Assembly: GCA_963714145.1 (NCBI GenBank)
Contig: OY970235.1
Coordinates: 4,898,001 to 4,962,000 of the forward strand
Direction: 5' to 3'
Length of the DNA: 64,000 nucleotides
Origin: JBBWZH01 sp035544115
GTDB lineage: Bacteria > Actinomycetota > Actinomycetes > Mycobacteriales > CADCTP01
Part shown: positions 50,402 through 58,474 of the stretch, piece by piece
How positions within the stretch are numbered: position 1 is the stretch's first letter
How the letters are laid out: each line of letters starts with the position of its first letter
Notes under the pieces: generated by a model
The model's input: the letters and a program-made list of their open reading frames with translations, nothing else
Told to the model about the DNA's origin: nothing
Databases searched by the model: none
Made by a program: the position numbers and the translations under genes

Positions 50402-51381
50402 CTGGTTGTCCCGCTCAGGGCGGCCCCGAGGGCGGTCGTCAGGTAGAGGACGTTGCGCCCGGAGCGCTCCCGCGCGACCAGCCCGCTGGCGCGCAGCACG
50501 CTCAGGTGTTGCGACACCGCACTGGGCGTGACGCCGAGCGCGCGGGCCAGGTCGGTGGTCGTGGCGGGTGAGCGCAGTGCCTCGAGCAGTTCGGCCCGCG
50601 GCCGGCCGAGCAACCGGACCGCGCTACCAGCGGGCGGCTGTGTTCCCGCGGTCCACAGTGTCCCGACGCCCCGGGCCGGATACCGCACCGTGGTCTGCGT
50701 GGACGTGCTCCCCTTGATCAGCACGTGCGGCGAGCCGAGCGCGACCGGGATGAGGACCAGCCCACCGGGGCCGCGATTCACGACCCGCCGGCGGGCCCCG
50801 TCCAGCAGCAGCCGGCCGTCGCGCCAGTGCAGATCCGGATGCAGGTCGGTGAACAGCCGCTGGGCTCCGCCGCGGGCCAACTGCCTCGCGCGGTAGCTGA
50901 CGTCCGCGTCGAGGACGGCCCGGATCCGGGCCCAGTGCGGCGCGATGAGCCGGTCGTGAGCCGCCCGCAGTTCCGCGGCGATCGCCCGCAGGCCCGCCGC
51001 CGGCCGGGCGGCGAGCGCGGCGGCGTCGGCGGGGAGTTCGTCGCCGTACACCCGCCGGAGGCTGGCCCGTACCTGCCGGGCCGTCGTCCGCCGCACCGCG
51101 GCCAGGTCGTCCACAATGGACCCGCCGGCACCGGGCGGCGCGGGGACGAGGAATTCCGGCCAGCTCGGCCGGTCGGTCACGATCAGCGGCCAGGTGTGCG
51201 AGAGGTCGAGCGGGTCGCCGGCGAGCCGGTCGGCGGCCCACCGCAACCACCGCAGGTTGGCCGGCTGCCGGCCGCGACCACCCAACAGCTGCAGCGCCGA
51301 CACCGTCTCCGACAGCGGCGAGATCGCGAACCGGGTCGCCGCCAGCTCGGCCACACCGATGTCGACCGTCAGCGCCACCAT
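50398..51381 (-). CDS. ArsR-type winged-helix regulator with N-terminal DUF5937-like domain
   Basis: Regulator of 327 residues. The C-terminal HTH (GRPRAELLEALRSPATTTDLARALGVTPSAVSQHLSVLRASGLVARERSGRNVLYL) is ArsR-like; the first 230 residues form the domain often seen with it in actinobacteria (DUF5937-type). No metal-binding Cys set is visible, so it probably senses something else. It diverges from the MFS exporter gene 63 bases away, with a TAGC-N5-GCTA palindrome between them, and likely represses it. Confidence 0.87.
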   Translation of the reverse strand: MVALTVDIGVAELAATRFAISPLSETVSALQLLGGRGRQPANLRWLRWAADRLAGDPLDLSHTWPLIVTDRPSWPEFLVPAPPGAGGSIVDDLAAVRRTTARQVRASLRRVYGDELPADAAALAARPAAGLRAIAAELRAAHDRLIAPHWARIRAVLDADVSYRARQLARGGAQRLFTDLHPDLHWRDGRLLLDGARRRVVNRGPGGLVLIPVALGSPHVLIKGSTSTQTTVRYPARGVGTLWTAGTQPPAGSAVRLLGRPRAELLEALRSPATTTDLARALGVTPSAVSQHLSVLRASGLVARERSGRNVLYLTTALGAALSGTTS

Positions 51382-51390
51382 TGAAGTATG

Positions 51391-51403
51391 TAGCAATAAG
51401 CTA
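51391..51403. promoter_or_regulatory. Putative operator TAGC-AATAA-GCTA
   Basis: Short palindrome in an unusually A/T-rich stretch between the divergent ArsR-type regulator and MFS exporter genes, 10 bases from the regulator start. Probably the binding site of the regulator, controlling both genes. Confidence 0.45.
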
Positions 51404-51443
51404 AATGCTGTCCGACCGGCGCCCGGCCCCGGAGGATCCCGGC

Positions 51444-52658
51444 ATGACCCGGATCGACGCGCCGCCACGCCTGCCCGCGGCCTACTGGCGGTTGTGGTGG
51501 GCGGTGGGTATCGACAACATCGGTGACGGGGCCTTCGCCGCCGCGGTCCCGCTGCTGGCCGTCACGATCACCCGCGACCCCCGGCTCGTCTCGGTGGTGT
51601 CCGCCGCGACGTACCTGCCCTGGCTGCTGCTGTCGCTGCCCGGTGGCGCGCTCGTCGACCGGCACGACCGGGTCGGCCTTATGTGGCGCTCGCAGGCGAT
51701 CCAGGCGGTGATCGTCAGCGCCGTCGCGGTGCTCGCCGCACTCGGCCACATCGGCATCCCGGTGCTCGCGATCACGGCCTTCGGGCTGGGGGCGTGCGAG
51801 GTGGTCTTCGCCAACGCGGCCCAGGCGATCCTGCCCGACCTCGTCGCGAAACCCTTGCTGCACAAGGCGAACGGCAACCAGCAGACGATCACGACGATCG
51901 GCCAGCAGTTCCTGGGACCACCGATCGGCAGCCTGCTCTTCGCGGTCGCCGTGGCGCTGCCGTTCGGGCTGGACGCCGGCTCGTTCGCGCTGTCCGCCGC
52001 GCTGCTGGCGACGCTGCCCAGGCATGGCCGCCGGCACGCCGAGCACCCGCCGATGCGCACCGCGATCGCGGCCGGCCTACGCTGGTTGGCCCGGCACCGG
52101 CTGCTGCGCACGCTGGCGATCCTGCTCGGCGTCAACACGTTCTGCTTCCAGCTCGGCGCCGCCACCCTGGTCCTGCTGGCCACCCAGACGCTGCACCTCA
52201 GCGCGCGCGGCTACGGCCTGCTACTGGCCGGCGCCGCGCTCGGCAGCCTGCTCGGCGGCCTGCTCAACGCGCGCGTGGTCCAGCAGATCGGCGCGCTCCC
52301 GGCCCTGCTCACCGCGCTCGGCGCGAACGCCGTCATCTTCGTCGGGATCGGGCTGAGCCCGAACGCGGTCGTGCTCGCCGCCCTGCTGGCCGGCAACGGC
52401 TTCGTCACCACGCTCTGGAACATCGTGACGGTCAGCCTCCGCCAGCAGATCGTCCCGTCCGAGCTGCTCGGCCGGGTGAACAGCGTCTACCGGATGCTCG
52501 GCTGGGGCCTCATCCCGCTCGGCGCGCTGACCGGCGGGCTGGTGGCGCACGTGTTCGGCCTGCGCGCGCCGTACCCGATCGCTGGTGTGCTGCGCGGGAT
52601 CGCCATGCTCGTCGCGCTGCCCGTCCTGATCCGCGCCAGCCGTGAGCCGCGTGACTAG
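51444..52658 (+). CDS. MFS transporter (MFS_3 / TetV-like exporter)
   Basis: Exporter of 404 residues with 12 predicted helices. First helix WWAVGIDNIGDGAFAAAVPLLAV, then the motif A-like loop GGALVDRHDRVGLMWRSQ, QTITTIGQQFLGPPIGSLLF and GLLLAGAALGSLLGG. It resembles enterobactin/macrolide-type exporters of family MFS_3. ATG 51444 is preceded by GGAGGA at the right distance; ATG 51405 would add 13 residues without a ribosome site. It pairs with the divergent ArsR-type regulator, so drug or metabolite efflux under its control is likely. Confidence 0.9.
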   Translation: MTRIDAPPRLPAAYWRLWWAVGIDNIGDGAFAAAVPLLAVTITRDPRLVSVVSAATYLPWLLLSLPGGALVDRHDRVGLMWRSQAIQAVIVSAVAVLAALGHIGIPVLAITAFGLGACEVVFANAAQAILPDLVAKPLLHKANGNQQTITTIGQQFLGPPIGSLLFAVAVALPFGLDAGSFALSAALLATLPRHGRRHAEHPPMRTAIAAGLRWLARHRLLRTLAILLGVNTFCFQLGAATLVLLATQTLHLSARGYGLLLAGAALGSLLGGLLNARVVQQIGALPALLTALGANAVIFVGIGLSPNAVVLAALLAGNGFVTTLWNIVTVSLRQQIVPSELLGRVNSVYRMLGWGLIPLGALTGGLVAHVFGLRAPYPIAGVLRGIAMLVALPVLIRASREPRD

Positions 52659-52677
52659 GGGGTCGCGCAGCACGGGC

Positions 52678-52711
52678 GCCGGCGGGGCTGGCTGAACCGT
52701 CGCCCGCCGGC
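52678..52711. terminator. Hairpin after the MFS gene
   Basis: Arms GCCGGCGGG (52678-52686) and CCCGCCGGC (52703-52711), loop of 16 bases, 20 bases after the MFS stop. Confidence 0.4.
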
Positions 52712-52872
52712 CGAAGCTCACCGATCCGGCACCGCGCCGCTCACCCGGAACCGCGCCGCGAGCCGCCCCGTCGCCCCGGCGGGCCGCCGCCACGGCCGGC
52801 CAGCTTGGCAGCGCCGCCGCGATGCGGCTGATTCGGCTCCGCCGGCCGGGGCCGGCGTATACATTGCCTACA

Positions 52873-53559
52873 GTGGAATCGGGAAGCCGGATGCGGCCGG
52901 ATGAGATCGCCAACGCGCTGCGTCGGGCGGTCCGGGAGCGCGTGTTCGCCCCCGGCGAGGTGCTGAACCAGGATCAGCTGGCCCGCCGGTTCGGGGTGAG
53001 CCGGGTGCCGCTGCGGGAGGCGCTGCGCACGCTGGTCGGCGAGGGCCTGGTCGTGATGAACACCGGCCTCGGCGCGGTCGTCACCGAACTGGAGCCGGAC
53101 GAGGTCAACGAGCTGTACGAGCTGCGGCTGCAACTGGAGCCGGCGCTCGCGGTGCCGATCGTGACCCGGGCCCGGCCGGTGGATGTGCAGCAGTTGGCCA
53201 GCATGGTGACGTCGATGGACGAGCTGGAAGCCGGCCAGTCCGAGGAATGGTCGACCCTGAACTACCGGTTCCACCGCCGGCTGTACGAGCTCTCCGAGCG
53301 GCGGCACGCGATCCGGCTGGTGGTACAGGTGCTGAACCTGGTCGAGCCGTACGCCCGGGTGCACGCGCACGTGCTCGGTTCGCGGACGCAGGCCCAGGCG
53401 CAGCGCACCGAGATGGTCGCGGCGCTGCGGGGCCGCGACGGGAAGACGCTGCGGGCGCTGCTGGTGGACAGCATCGCGACCGCCCGGGCCGAACTGGTCG
53501 CCTCGATGCAGCAGGTGGTCGCGCCGCCGACCGACCCGCTGCGCCGGCTGGTGGACTGA
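52873..53559 (+). CDS. GntR-family regulator (FCD domain)
   Basis: FadR-type regulator of 228 residues. The winged helix covers about residues 10-75 (EIANALRRAVRERVFAPGEVLNQDQLARRFGVSRVPLREALRTLVGEGLV); the FCD ligand domain follows with ELRLQLEPALA and Asp/His residues (NYRFHRRLYEL). The start is uncertain: GTG 52873 lies 10 bases after a TATACA box (52858-52863), which suggests a leaderless message, and ATG 52891 is also possible. The gene stands 97 bases before the liv-type operon in the same direction and probably controls it. Confidence 0.9.
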   Translation: MESGSRMRPDEIANALRRAVRERVFAPGEVLNQDQLARRFGVSRVPLREALRTLVGEGLVVMNTGLGAVVTELEPDEVNELYELRLQLEPALAVPIVTRARPVDVQQLASMVTSMDELEAGQSEEWSTLNYRFHRRLYELSERRHAIRLVVQVLNLVEPYARVHAHVLGSRTQAQAQRTEMVAALRGRDGKTLRALLVDSIATARAELVASMQQVVAPPTDPLRRLVD

Positions 53560-53580
53560 CCCGCTACCCCCGGCAGACCG

Positions 53581-53611
53581 TTGACGGAGTGACGCCCGTC
53601 ACTGTATACAG
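53581..53611 (+). promoter_or_regulatory. Promoter with overlapping palindromic operator of the liv-type operon
   Basis: TTGACG (53581-53586), 18 bases, then TATACA (53605-53610) forms a good sigma-70-type promoter. The -10 is part of a perfect palindrome CTGTATACAG (53602-53611). GTATACA also occurs in front of gntR (52857-52863), so GntR likely binds both and represses by covering the -10. Confidence 0.55.
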
Positions 53612-53656
53612 CGAATTCAGATTGTTTCGCCGACTCTCTGCTAGGGGCGGTGCACG

Positions 53657-54880
53657 GTGAGATCACGATCAAGACTGCTTGCCGGCGGCTGCATGCTCGC
53701 GCTGCTCGCGTCCGGGTGCGGGTCGAAGGGTGAACGGGCCCAGACCGGCAGCCCGGATTCGCTCGTGCTGGGCGCCTCCATGTCGCTGACCGGGTCACTG
53801 GCCCGGGAAGGGCTGCTCACCAAGGAGGGCTACGACCTCTGCCAGGCCACGGTGAACGCCAAGGGCGGCGTCCCGATCGGTGACCGCAAGTACCGGCTCG
53901 ACATCCGGTACCAGGACGACACCTCCAAGCCGGACACCGCCGGCACCCTGGTCGACCAGTTCAACGACCAGGGCGTCAAGCTGATCCTCGGCCCGTACGG
54001 CTCGGCCACCACCGAGGCGGCCGCCGCCGTCGTCGAGCGCAACCACCAGGTGATGGCCGACTCGGCCGGCGCCGACGACAAGATCTTCGAGAAGGGCTAC
54101 ACCCGGACGTTCGCGGTGCTCTCACCCGCGACCAGGTACGCCGCCTCGATCGTGAAGGCGATCGCCGAACTGGCGCAGCCGCGGCCGAAGCGCATCGCGT
54201 TCCTGTCCGCCGACGATGGCTTCTCCAAGACCGTCACCGCCGGCGGTACGGCCGAGGCGAAGGCGCAGGGCATGGAGGTCGTCGCCACCGAGTACTTCCC
54301 GAACGGCGCGTCCGACGTCAGCGCCAGCCTGACCAAGGTGAAGTCGAAGCAGCCGGACGTGATCATCGGCTCGGTGCACCTGGTCGAGGGTGTCGCGATC
54401 ATCAAGCAGGCCAAGGAGCTGGGCATCACCCCGGCCGGCGGGTTCGGCGAGACCGTCGCCCCGCCCACCCCGGACTTCGTGCAGACCCTCGGCCCGATCG
54501 CCGAGAACGTGCTCGGCTCCACCCAGTGGACCCCGCAGACCAGCGGCGAGGACGACTGGTTCGGCACCGCCGCCGACTACGTGACCGCGTTCAAGACCAA
54601 GTTCGGCCGGGTGCCGGAGTACCACAACGCCGAAGCCACCGCCGCCTGCCTGACCCTGGTCCTCGGCGCGCAGCAGGCCGGCACCACCGACCCGGACAAG
54701 ATCCGGGACGCGGTCGCCGGGCTGAACGCGGCCAGCTTCTTCGGCCCGATCACGTTCGACCCGACCGGCAAGAACGTCGCCAAGCCGATGGCCGTCATCC
54801 AGATCCAGCACGGCAAACCGGTCACCGTCTGGCCCAAGTCCGACGCCGAAGCCCCGCTGATCTGGCCCGGACTCTCTTGA
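53657..54880 (+). CDS. Branched-chain amino acid/amide-type ABC transporter substrate-binding lipoprotein
   Basis: Periplasmic-binding-protein-like lipoprotein of 407 residues, type I fold (LivK/UrtA group). The lipobox is LASGC near residue 21. Then LVLGASMSLTGSLAREG with KEGYDLCQATVNAKGG, the family start, and LILGPYGSATTEAAAAVVE. GTG 53657 has AGGGG upstream. First gene of a five-gene operon; the actual ligand (amino acid, amide, urea or other) is not clear. It overlaps the first permease gene by 4 bases (TTGA). Confidence 0.92.
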   Translation: MRSRSRLLAGGCMLALLASGCGSKGERAQTGSPDSLVLGASMSLTGSLAREGLLTKEGYDLCQATVNAKGGVPIGDRKYRLDIRYQDDTSKPDTAGTLVDQFNDQGVKLILGPYGSATTEAAAAVVERNHQVMADSAGADDKIFEKGYTRTFAVLSPATRYAASIVKAIAELAQPRPKRIAFLSADDGFSKTVTAGGTAEAKAQGMEVVATEYFPNGASDVSASLTKVKSKQPDVIIGSVHLVEGVAIIKQAKELGITPAGGFGETVAPPTPDFVQTLGPIAENVLGSTQWTPQTSGEDDWFGTAADYVTAFKTKFGRVPEYHNAEATAACLTLVLGAQQAGTTDPDKIRDAVAGLNAASFFGPITFDPTGKNVAKPMAVIQIQHGKPVTVWPKSDAEAPLIWPGLS

Positions 54881-55761
54881 GCCAGTTTTTCCAGGCGACG
54901 ATCTACGGGCTCTTGCAGGGTGGGTTGCTGGCGCTGATCGCGGCCGGGTTCTCGCTGGTCTGGGGCGTCATGAACGTGGTCAACCTGGCGCACGGGGCGT
55001 TCGTGCTGGTCGGTGCCTACCTGGCCTGGGAGCTGAGCCGGGTCGGCGTCGACCCGTTCCTCGGCATGCTGGTCGCCGCGCTGGCCCTGTTCGCGGCCGG
55101 CTACGCGATCCAGCGGCTGCTGGTGAACCTGGTGGTGAACGCGCCGGTGTTCATCACGCTGCTGCTCACGTTCGGCCTGGAACTGCTGCTGGTGAACGGC
55201 CTGATCCTGCTGTTCTCCGCGGACTACCGCAGCATCCGCACCTCGTACGCGTCCCGGAGCCTGGTGCTGGCCGGCGACGTGCGGGTGCCGGTCGGCCGGC
55301 TGCTCGCGTTCGCGGTCGCGATCGGGATCACGCTCGCGCTGGTGGCACTGGTCCGCCGCACCCGGACCGGGCTGGCGATCATGGCCACCGGCATGGACCG
55401 CGGCGCGGCCCGGCTGATGGGCATCCGGGCCCGGCACGTGTACGCGCTGACGTTCGGCATCGGTGCGGCGATCGCCGGCGCGGCCGGCGCGATGGTCGGC
55501 ACCGTCGACACGTTCAGCCCCGCCGACGCCGGCCGGTTCACCCTGTTCAGCTTCGTGGTCGCGGTCCTCGGCGGGCTCGGCAACATGTACGGCGCGCTGC
55601 TCGGTGGGCTGGTGCTCGGCCTGGTCGAGGCGTGGGGCAGCCAGTACCTGCCCGGGACGCTGGTCAACGCGGTCGCCTTCGCCGTCCTCGTCGCGGTGCT
55701 GATCGTCCGCCCGTCCGGCCTGATCGGCCGTGCCCACTACGCCGCCCGGGTGGAGGTGTGA
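54877..55761 (+). CDS. livH: Branched-chain amino acid-type ABC permease (LivH)
   Basis: Permease of 294 residues with about eight helices: GLLQGGLLALIAAGFSLVWGVMNVVNLAHGAF is the standard LivH start, and the cytoplasmic loop IMATGMDRGAARLMGIRARHVY is the EAA-like coupling loop. It uses a TTG start inside the stop of the binding protein gene (TTGA); no other start fits the first helix. The end overlaps the livM start (GTGA). Confidence 0.93.
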   Translation: MSQFFQATIYGLLQGGLLALIAAGFSLVWGVMNVVNLAHGAFVLVGAYLAWELSRVGVDPFLGMLVAALALFAAGYAIQRLLVNLVVNAPVFITLLLTFGLELLLVNGLILLFSADYRSIRTSYASRSLVLAGDVRVPVGRLLAFAVAIGITLALVALVRRTRTGLAIMATGMDRGAARLMGIRARHVYALTFGIGAAIAGAAGAMVGTVDTFSPADAGRFTLFSFVVAVLGGLGNMYGALLGGLVLGLVEAWGSQYLPGTLVNAVAFAVLVAVLIVRPSGLIGRAHYAARVEV

Positions 55762-56882
55762 CCAGCGATCGGGGCGAGGCCGCGGCGGTGCCCGGACTGA
55801 CGCGACGCGCCGACGCCGGCCGGGACGAAGTCCCCGGCGGCGGCGCGGCACGGCACGGCGGGAAGGCACCGCCTTCGGCGGCCTCCACCCGCTCGCCAGT
55901 GACACAGCGCGCCTGGCTGCCGTGGGCTGTCGGTGGCCTCGTCCTCGCCGCCTGCTTCGGCCTGCAGAGCCAGTTGTACGCGGGGCAGGAGCGGACCGTC
56001 GCGACGGTGTTCATGTTCGTCGGGCTGGCGCAGGCGTGGAACCTGATCGGCGGGTTCACCGGGTACGCCTGCTTCGGGCAGGTGGTGTTCTTCGGGCTCG
56101 GCGGCTACACGACCGCGGCACTGATGGCGCACGCGCACGTCTCGTTCTGGCTCGCGCTGCCGGCCAGCGGGCTGCTCGCGGCGATCTGGGCGGCGCTGAT
56201 CGGGCTGCCGCTGCTGCCGCTGAAGGGGCACTACTTCGCGGTCGCCACGCTCGGCGTGGCCGAGGGCACCCGCGAGGTGGTCACCAACCTGCCGAGCCTG
56301 ACCGGCGGCGGCGCCGGCATCTCGATCCCGACCGTGGGCGCCGACGCGACCACCGGCTACCTCGGCAACGACGGCTTCTACGTACTCTTCCTGCTGCTGG
56401 CCGCGGTCTCGGTGCTGGTCGTCGCGATCGTGTCGGCCAGCAAGCTCGGCTTCGCGCTGCGGGCGATCAACCAGGACGAGGACGCCGCCGCCTCGCTCGG
56501 CGTGCACACCACCCGGACCAAGGTGACCGTCTTCGCGCTGTCCGGCTTCCTCACCGGGCTGCTCGGCGCCGCCTACGGCTTCCAGCAGGTGACGATCTTC
56601 CCGGCCCGGCTGTTCGACGTGAACTTCACCGTCCTCATGGTCATCATGGTCATCATCGGCGGCAGCGGCACCGTGGTCGGCCCGGTGATCGGCGCGGCGT
56701 TCCTGCAGTTCGTGTCCGAGTACCTGCGCCAGCACTTCACCGAGGCGCACCCGTTCATCCTCGGCGCCATCGTGATCGTCGCGGTGATCCTGCTCCCGCA
56801 GGGGGTGGTCAGCTACGCCGGCTCGGCCTGGCGCAACCGCGACTTCTCCCTGCTCGACAACATCCGAAAGTACCGGCTCTAG
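55758..56882 (+). CDS. livM: Branched-chain amino acid-type ABC permease (LivM)
   Basis: Permease of 374 residues, partner of LivH. The N-terminal 45 residues are polar and rich in Arg/Gly/Ala, then about nine helices. Typical blocks: AQAWNLIGGFTGYACFGQVVFFGLGGYTTA and the coupling loop GFALRAINQDEDAAASLGVHTTRTK. GTG 55758 overlaps the livH stop. The stop TAG shares a base with the livG start. Confidence 0.93.
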   Translation: MTSDRGEAAAVPGLTRRADAGRDEVPGGGAARHGGKAPPSAASTRSPVTQRAWLPWAVGGLVLAACFGLQSQLYAGQERTVATVFMFVGLAQAWNLIGGFTGYACFGQVVFFGLGGYTTAALMAHAHVSFWLALPASGLLAAIWAALIGLPLLPLKGHYFAVATLGVAEGTREVVTNLPSLTGGGAGISIPTVGADATTGYLGNDGFYVLFLLLAAVSVLVVAIVSASKLGFALRAINQDEDAAASLGVHTTRTKVTVFALSGFLTGLLGAAYGFQQVTIFPARLFDVNFTVLMVIMVIIGGSGTVVGPVIGAAFLQFVSEYLRQHFTEAHPFILGAIVIVAVILLPQGVVSYAGSAWRNRDFSLLDNIRKYRL

Positions 56883-57622
56883 TGGACATGCTGGCTGTGC
56901 AAGGGTTGAGCCGCCGGTTCGGCGGGCTGCACGCGGTCGCCGACGTGAGCTTCACCGTCCCGGTTGGACAGACGCTCGGCATCATCGGGCCGAACGGCGC
57001 GGGCAAGTCGACGCTGATCAACCTGGTCACCGGGCACCTGCGCCCGTCCGCCGGGCGGGTCGAGGTCGCCGGGCAGGATCTGACCGGCGCCCGGCCGTGG
57101 ACGGTGGCGAAGGCCGGCGTCGCGCGGACCTTCCAGATCGTCAAGCCGTTCCGCGGCATGACCGTCCGGGAGAACGTCGCGATCGGGCTGCTGTACGGGC
57201 GGCAGGGGATGCGCCGGATGGCCGCGGCGCTCACCGCGGCCGACGAGGTGCTGGACCGGGTCGGGCTGGCCGGCAAGGCCGCCGCCACTCCGGGCGAGCT
57301 GACCATCACCGACGCCCGCCGGCTCGAGTTCGCCAAGGCGCTGGCGCTGCGGCCGCGCCTGCTGCTGCTGGACGAGGTGATGGCCGGGCTGCGGCACACC
57401 GAGATCGACCCGAGCCTGGAGCTGATCCACCGGCTCAAGGCCGAGGGCATGACGATCATCGCGGTGGAGCACGTGATGAAGGCGATCCTGTCCATTTCGG
57501 ACCGTGTGCTCGTCCTGCACCAGGGCCGGGTGCTGACCGACGGCGCCCCGCGCGACGTCCTGTCCGACCCGCGCGTGATCGAGGCCTACCTCGGCCACCG
57601 CTACGCCCGACGGGAGCAGTGA
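56882..57622 (+). CDS. livG: Branched-chain amino acid-type ABC ATP-binding protein (LivG)
   Basis: ATPase of 246 residues. Walker A GPNGAGKST, Q-loop in ARTFQIVKPFRGMTVREN, Walker B LLLLDEVMAGL, switch His in IIAVEHVM. The ABC signature is unusual: GELTITDARRLEFAKAL stands where LivG proteins normally have an LSGGQ/LPFGQQRR type motif, so the usual Ser/Gly positions are missing. The rest is normal. GTG 56882 overlaps the livM stop; ATG 56888 is an alternative start. Confidence 0.92.
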   Translation: MDMLAVQGLSRRFGGLHAVADVSFTVPVGQTLGIIGPNGAGKSTLINLVTGHLRPSAGRVEVAGQDLTGARPWTVAKAGVARTFQIVKPFRGMTVRENVAIGLLYGRQGMRRMAAALTAADEVLDRVGLAGKAAATPGELTITDARRLEFAKALALRPRLLLLDEVMAGLRHTEIDPSLELIHRLKAEGMTIIAVEHVMKAILSISDRVLVLHQGRVLTDGAPRDVLSDPRVIEAYLGHRYARREQ

Positions 57623-57631
57623 ACACACAGG

Positions 57632-58372
57632 ATGTTCGCCGTCAAGGGATTGTGCGCCGGGTACGGCCGGGTCGGCGTGCTGTGGGACATCACGATGACC
57701 GTCCGGGCGCGCCAGATCGTCGCGCTGATCGGGCCGAACGGGTCGGGCAAGACGACGTTGCTGCGGGCGCTGAGCGGGATGATCCCGCCGCGGTCGGGCT
57801 CGGTGACGTTCCGCGGCAGCGAGCTGGTCGGCCGGTCGATCGAGGAGATCGTGATGGTCGGCGTCGCGCACGTCCCCGAAGGGCGGCGACTGTTCCCCGG
57901 CCTGACCGTCCGGGACAACCTGAGGCTGGGCGCCTGGCGGGTGGCCGGCGAGCGGGCCGGCTGGCGGGCCGCCAGGGCCAGCCGGCCCGCCCGGGAACCC
58001 GAGCTGGACCGGGTGCTCGAACTGTTCCCGCAGCTCGGCCAGCGGCTGAGCCAGGTGGTGGGCACGATGTCCGGCGGCGAGCAGCAGATGTGCGCGATCG
58101 CCCGCGGCCTGATGAGCCAGCCCGACCTGATCATGATCGACGAACTCTCGCTCGGGCTGGCCCCGGTCATCGTGGACGAGATCATGACCCGGCTGCCGGA
58201 CATCGCCGCCGGCGGCACCTCCGTCCTGCTGGTGGAACAGGACGTCGACGCGGCGCTGAACACCGCCGAGTACGGCTATGTCCTGGAAACCGGGCGGATC
58301 GCGCTGGCCGGCTGGACCGGCGAACTGCTCGCCGACGCCCGCGTCCAGCAGGCCTATCTCGGCATCGGCTGA
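57632..58372 (+). CDS. livF: Branched-chain amino acid-type ABC ATP-binding protein (LivF)
   Basis: Second ATPase of the importer, 246 residues. Walker A GPNGSGKTT, LivF-typical VAHVPEGRRLFPGLTVRDNL, a normal signature MSGGEQQM, Walker B LIMIDELSLGLAP and switch region VLLVEQDV. It starts 9 bases after livG and ends the operon; a hairpin follows at 58394. With a normal signature here and an odd one in LivG, the dimer may hydrolyse ATP mainly at one site. Confidence 0.93.
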   Translation: MFAVKGLCAGYGRVGVLWDITMTVRARQIVALIGPNGSGKTTLLRALSGMIPPRSGSVTFRGSELVGRSIEEIVMVGVAHVPEGRRLFPGLTVRDNLRLGAWRVAGERAGWRAARASRPAREPELDRVLELFPQLGQRLSQVVGTMSGGEQQMCAIARGLMSQPDLIMIDELSLGLAPVIVDEIMTRLPDIAAGGTSVLLVEQDVDAALNTAEYGYVLETGRIALAGWTGELLADARVQQAYLGIG

Positions 58373-58393
58373 CCCGCCAGCCGGTACGGGCAC

Positions 58394-58419
58394 CGGGGCA
58401 GGCCCCAATGGCTGCCCCG
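58394..58419. terminator. Hairpin after livF
   Basis: Arms CGGGGCAG (58394-58401) and CTGCCCCG (58412-58419), loop of 10 bases, 21 bases after the livF stop. Confidence 0.45.
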
Positions 58420-58474
58420 ATGGCTGCCCGATATGGTCGGGACGGGCGAGCCGGCCGCGCGGGAGGCTCGGACG

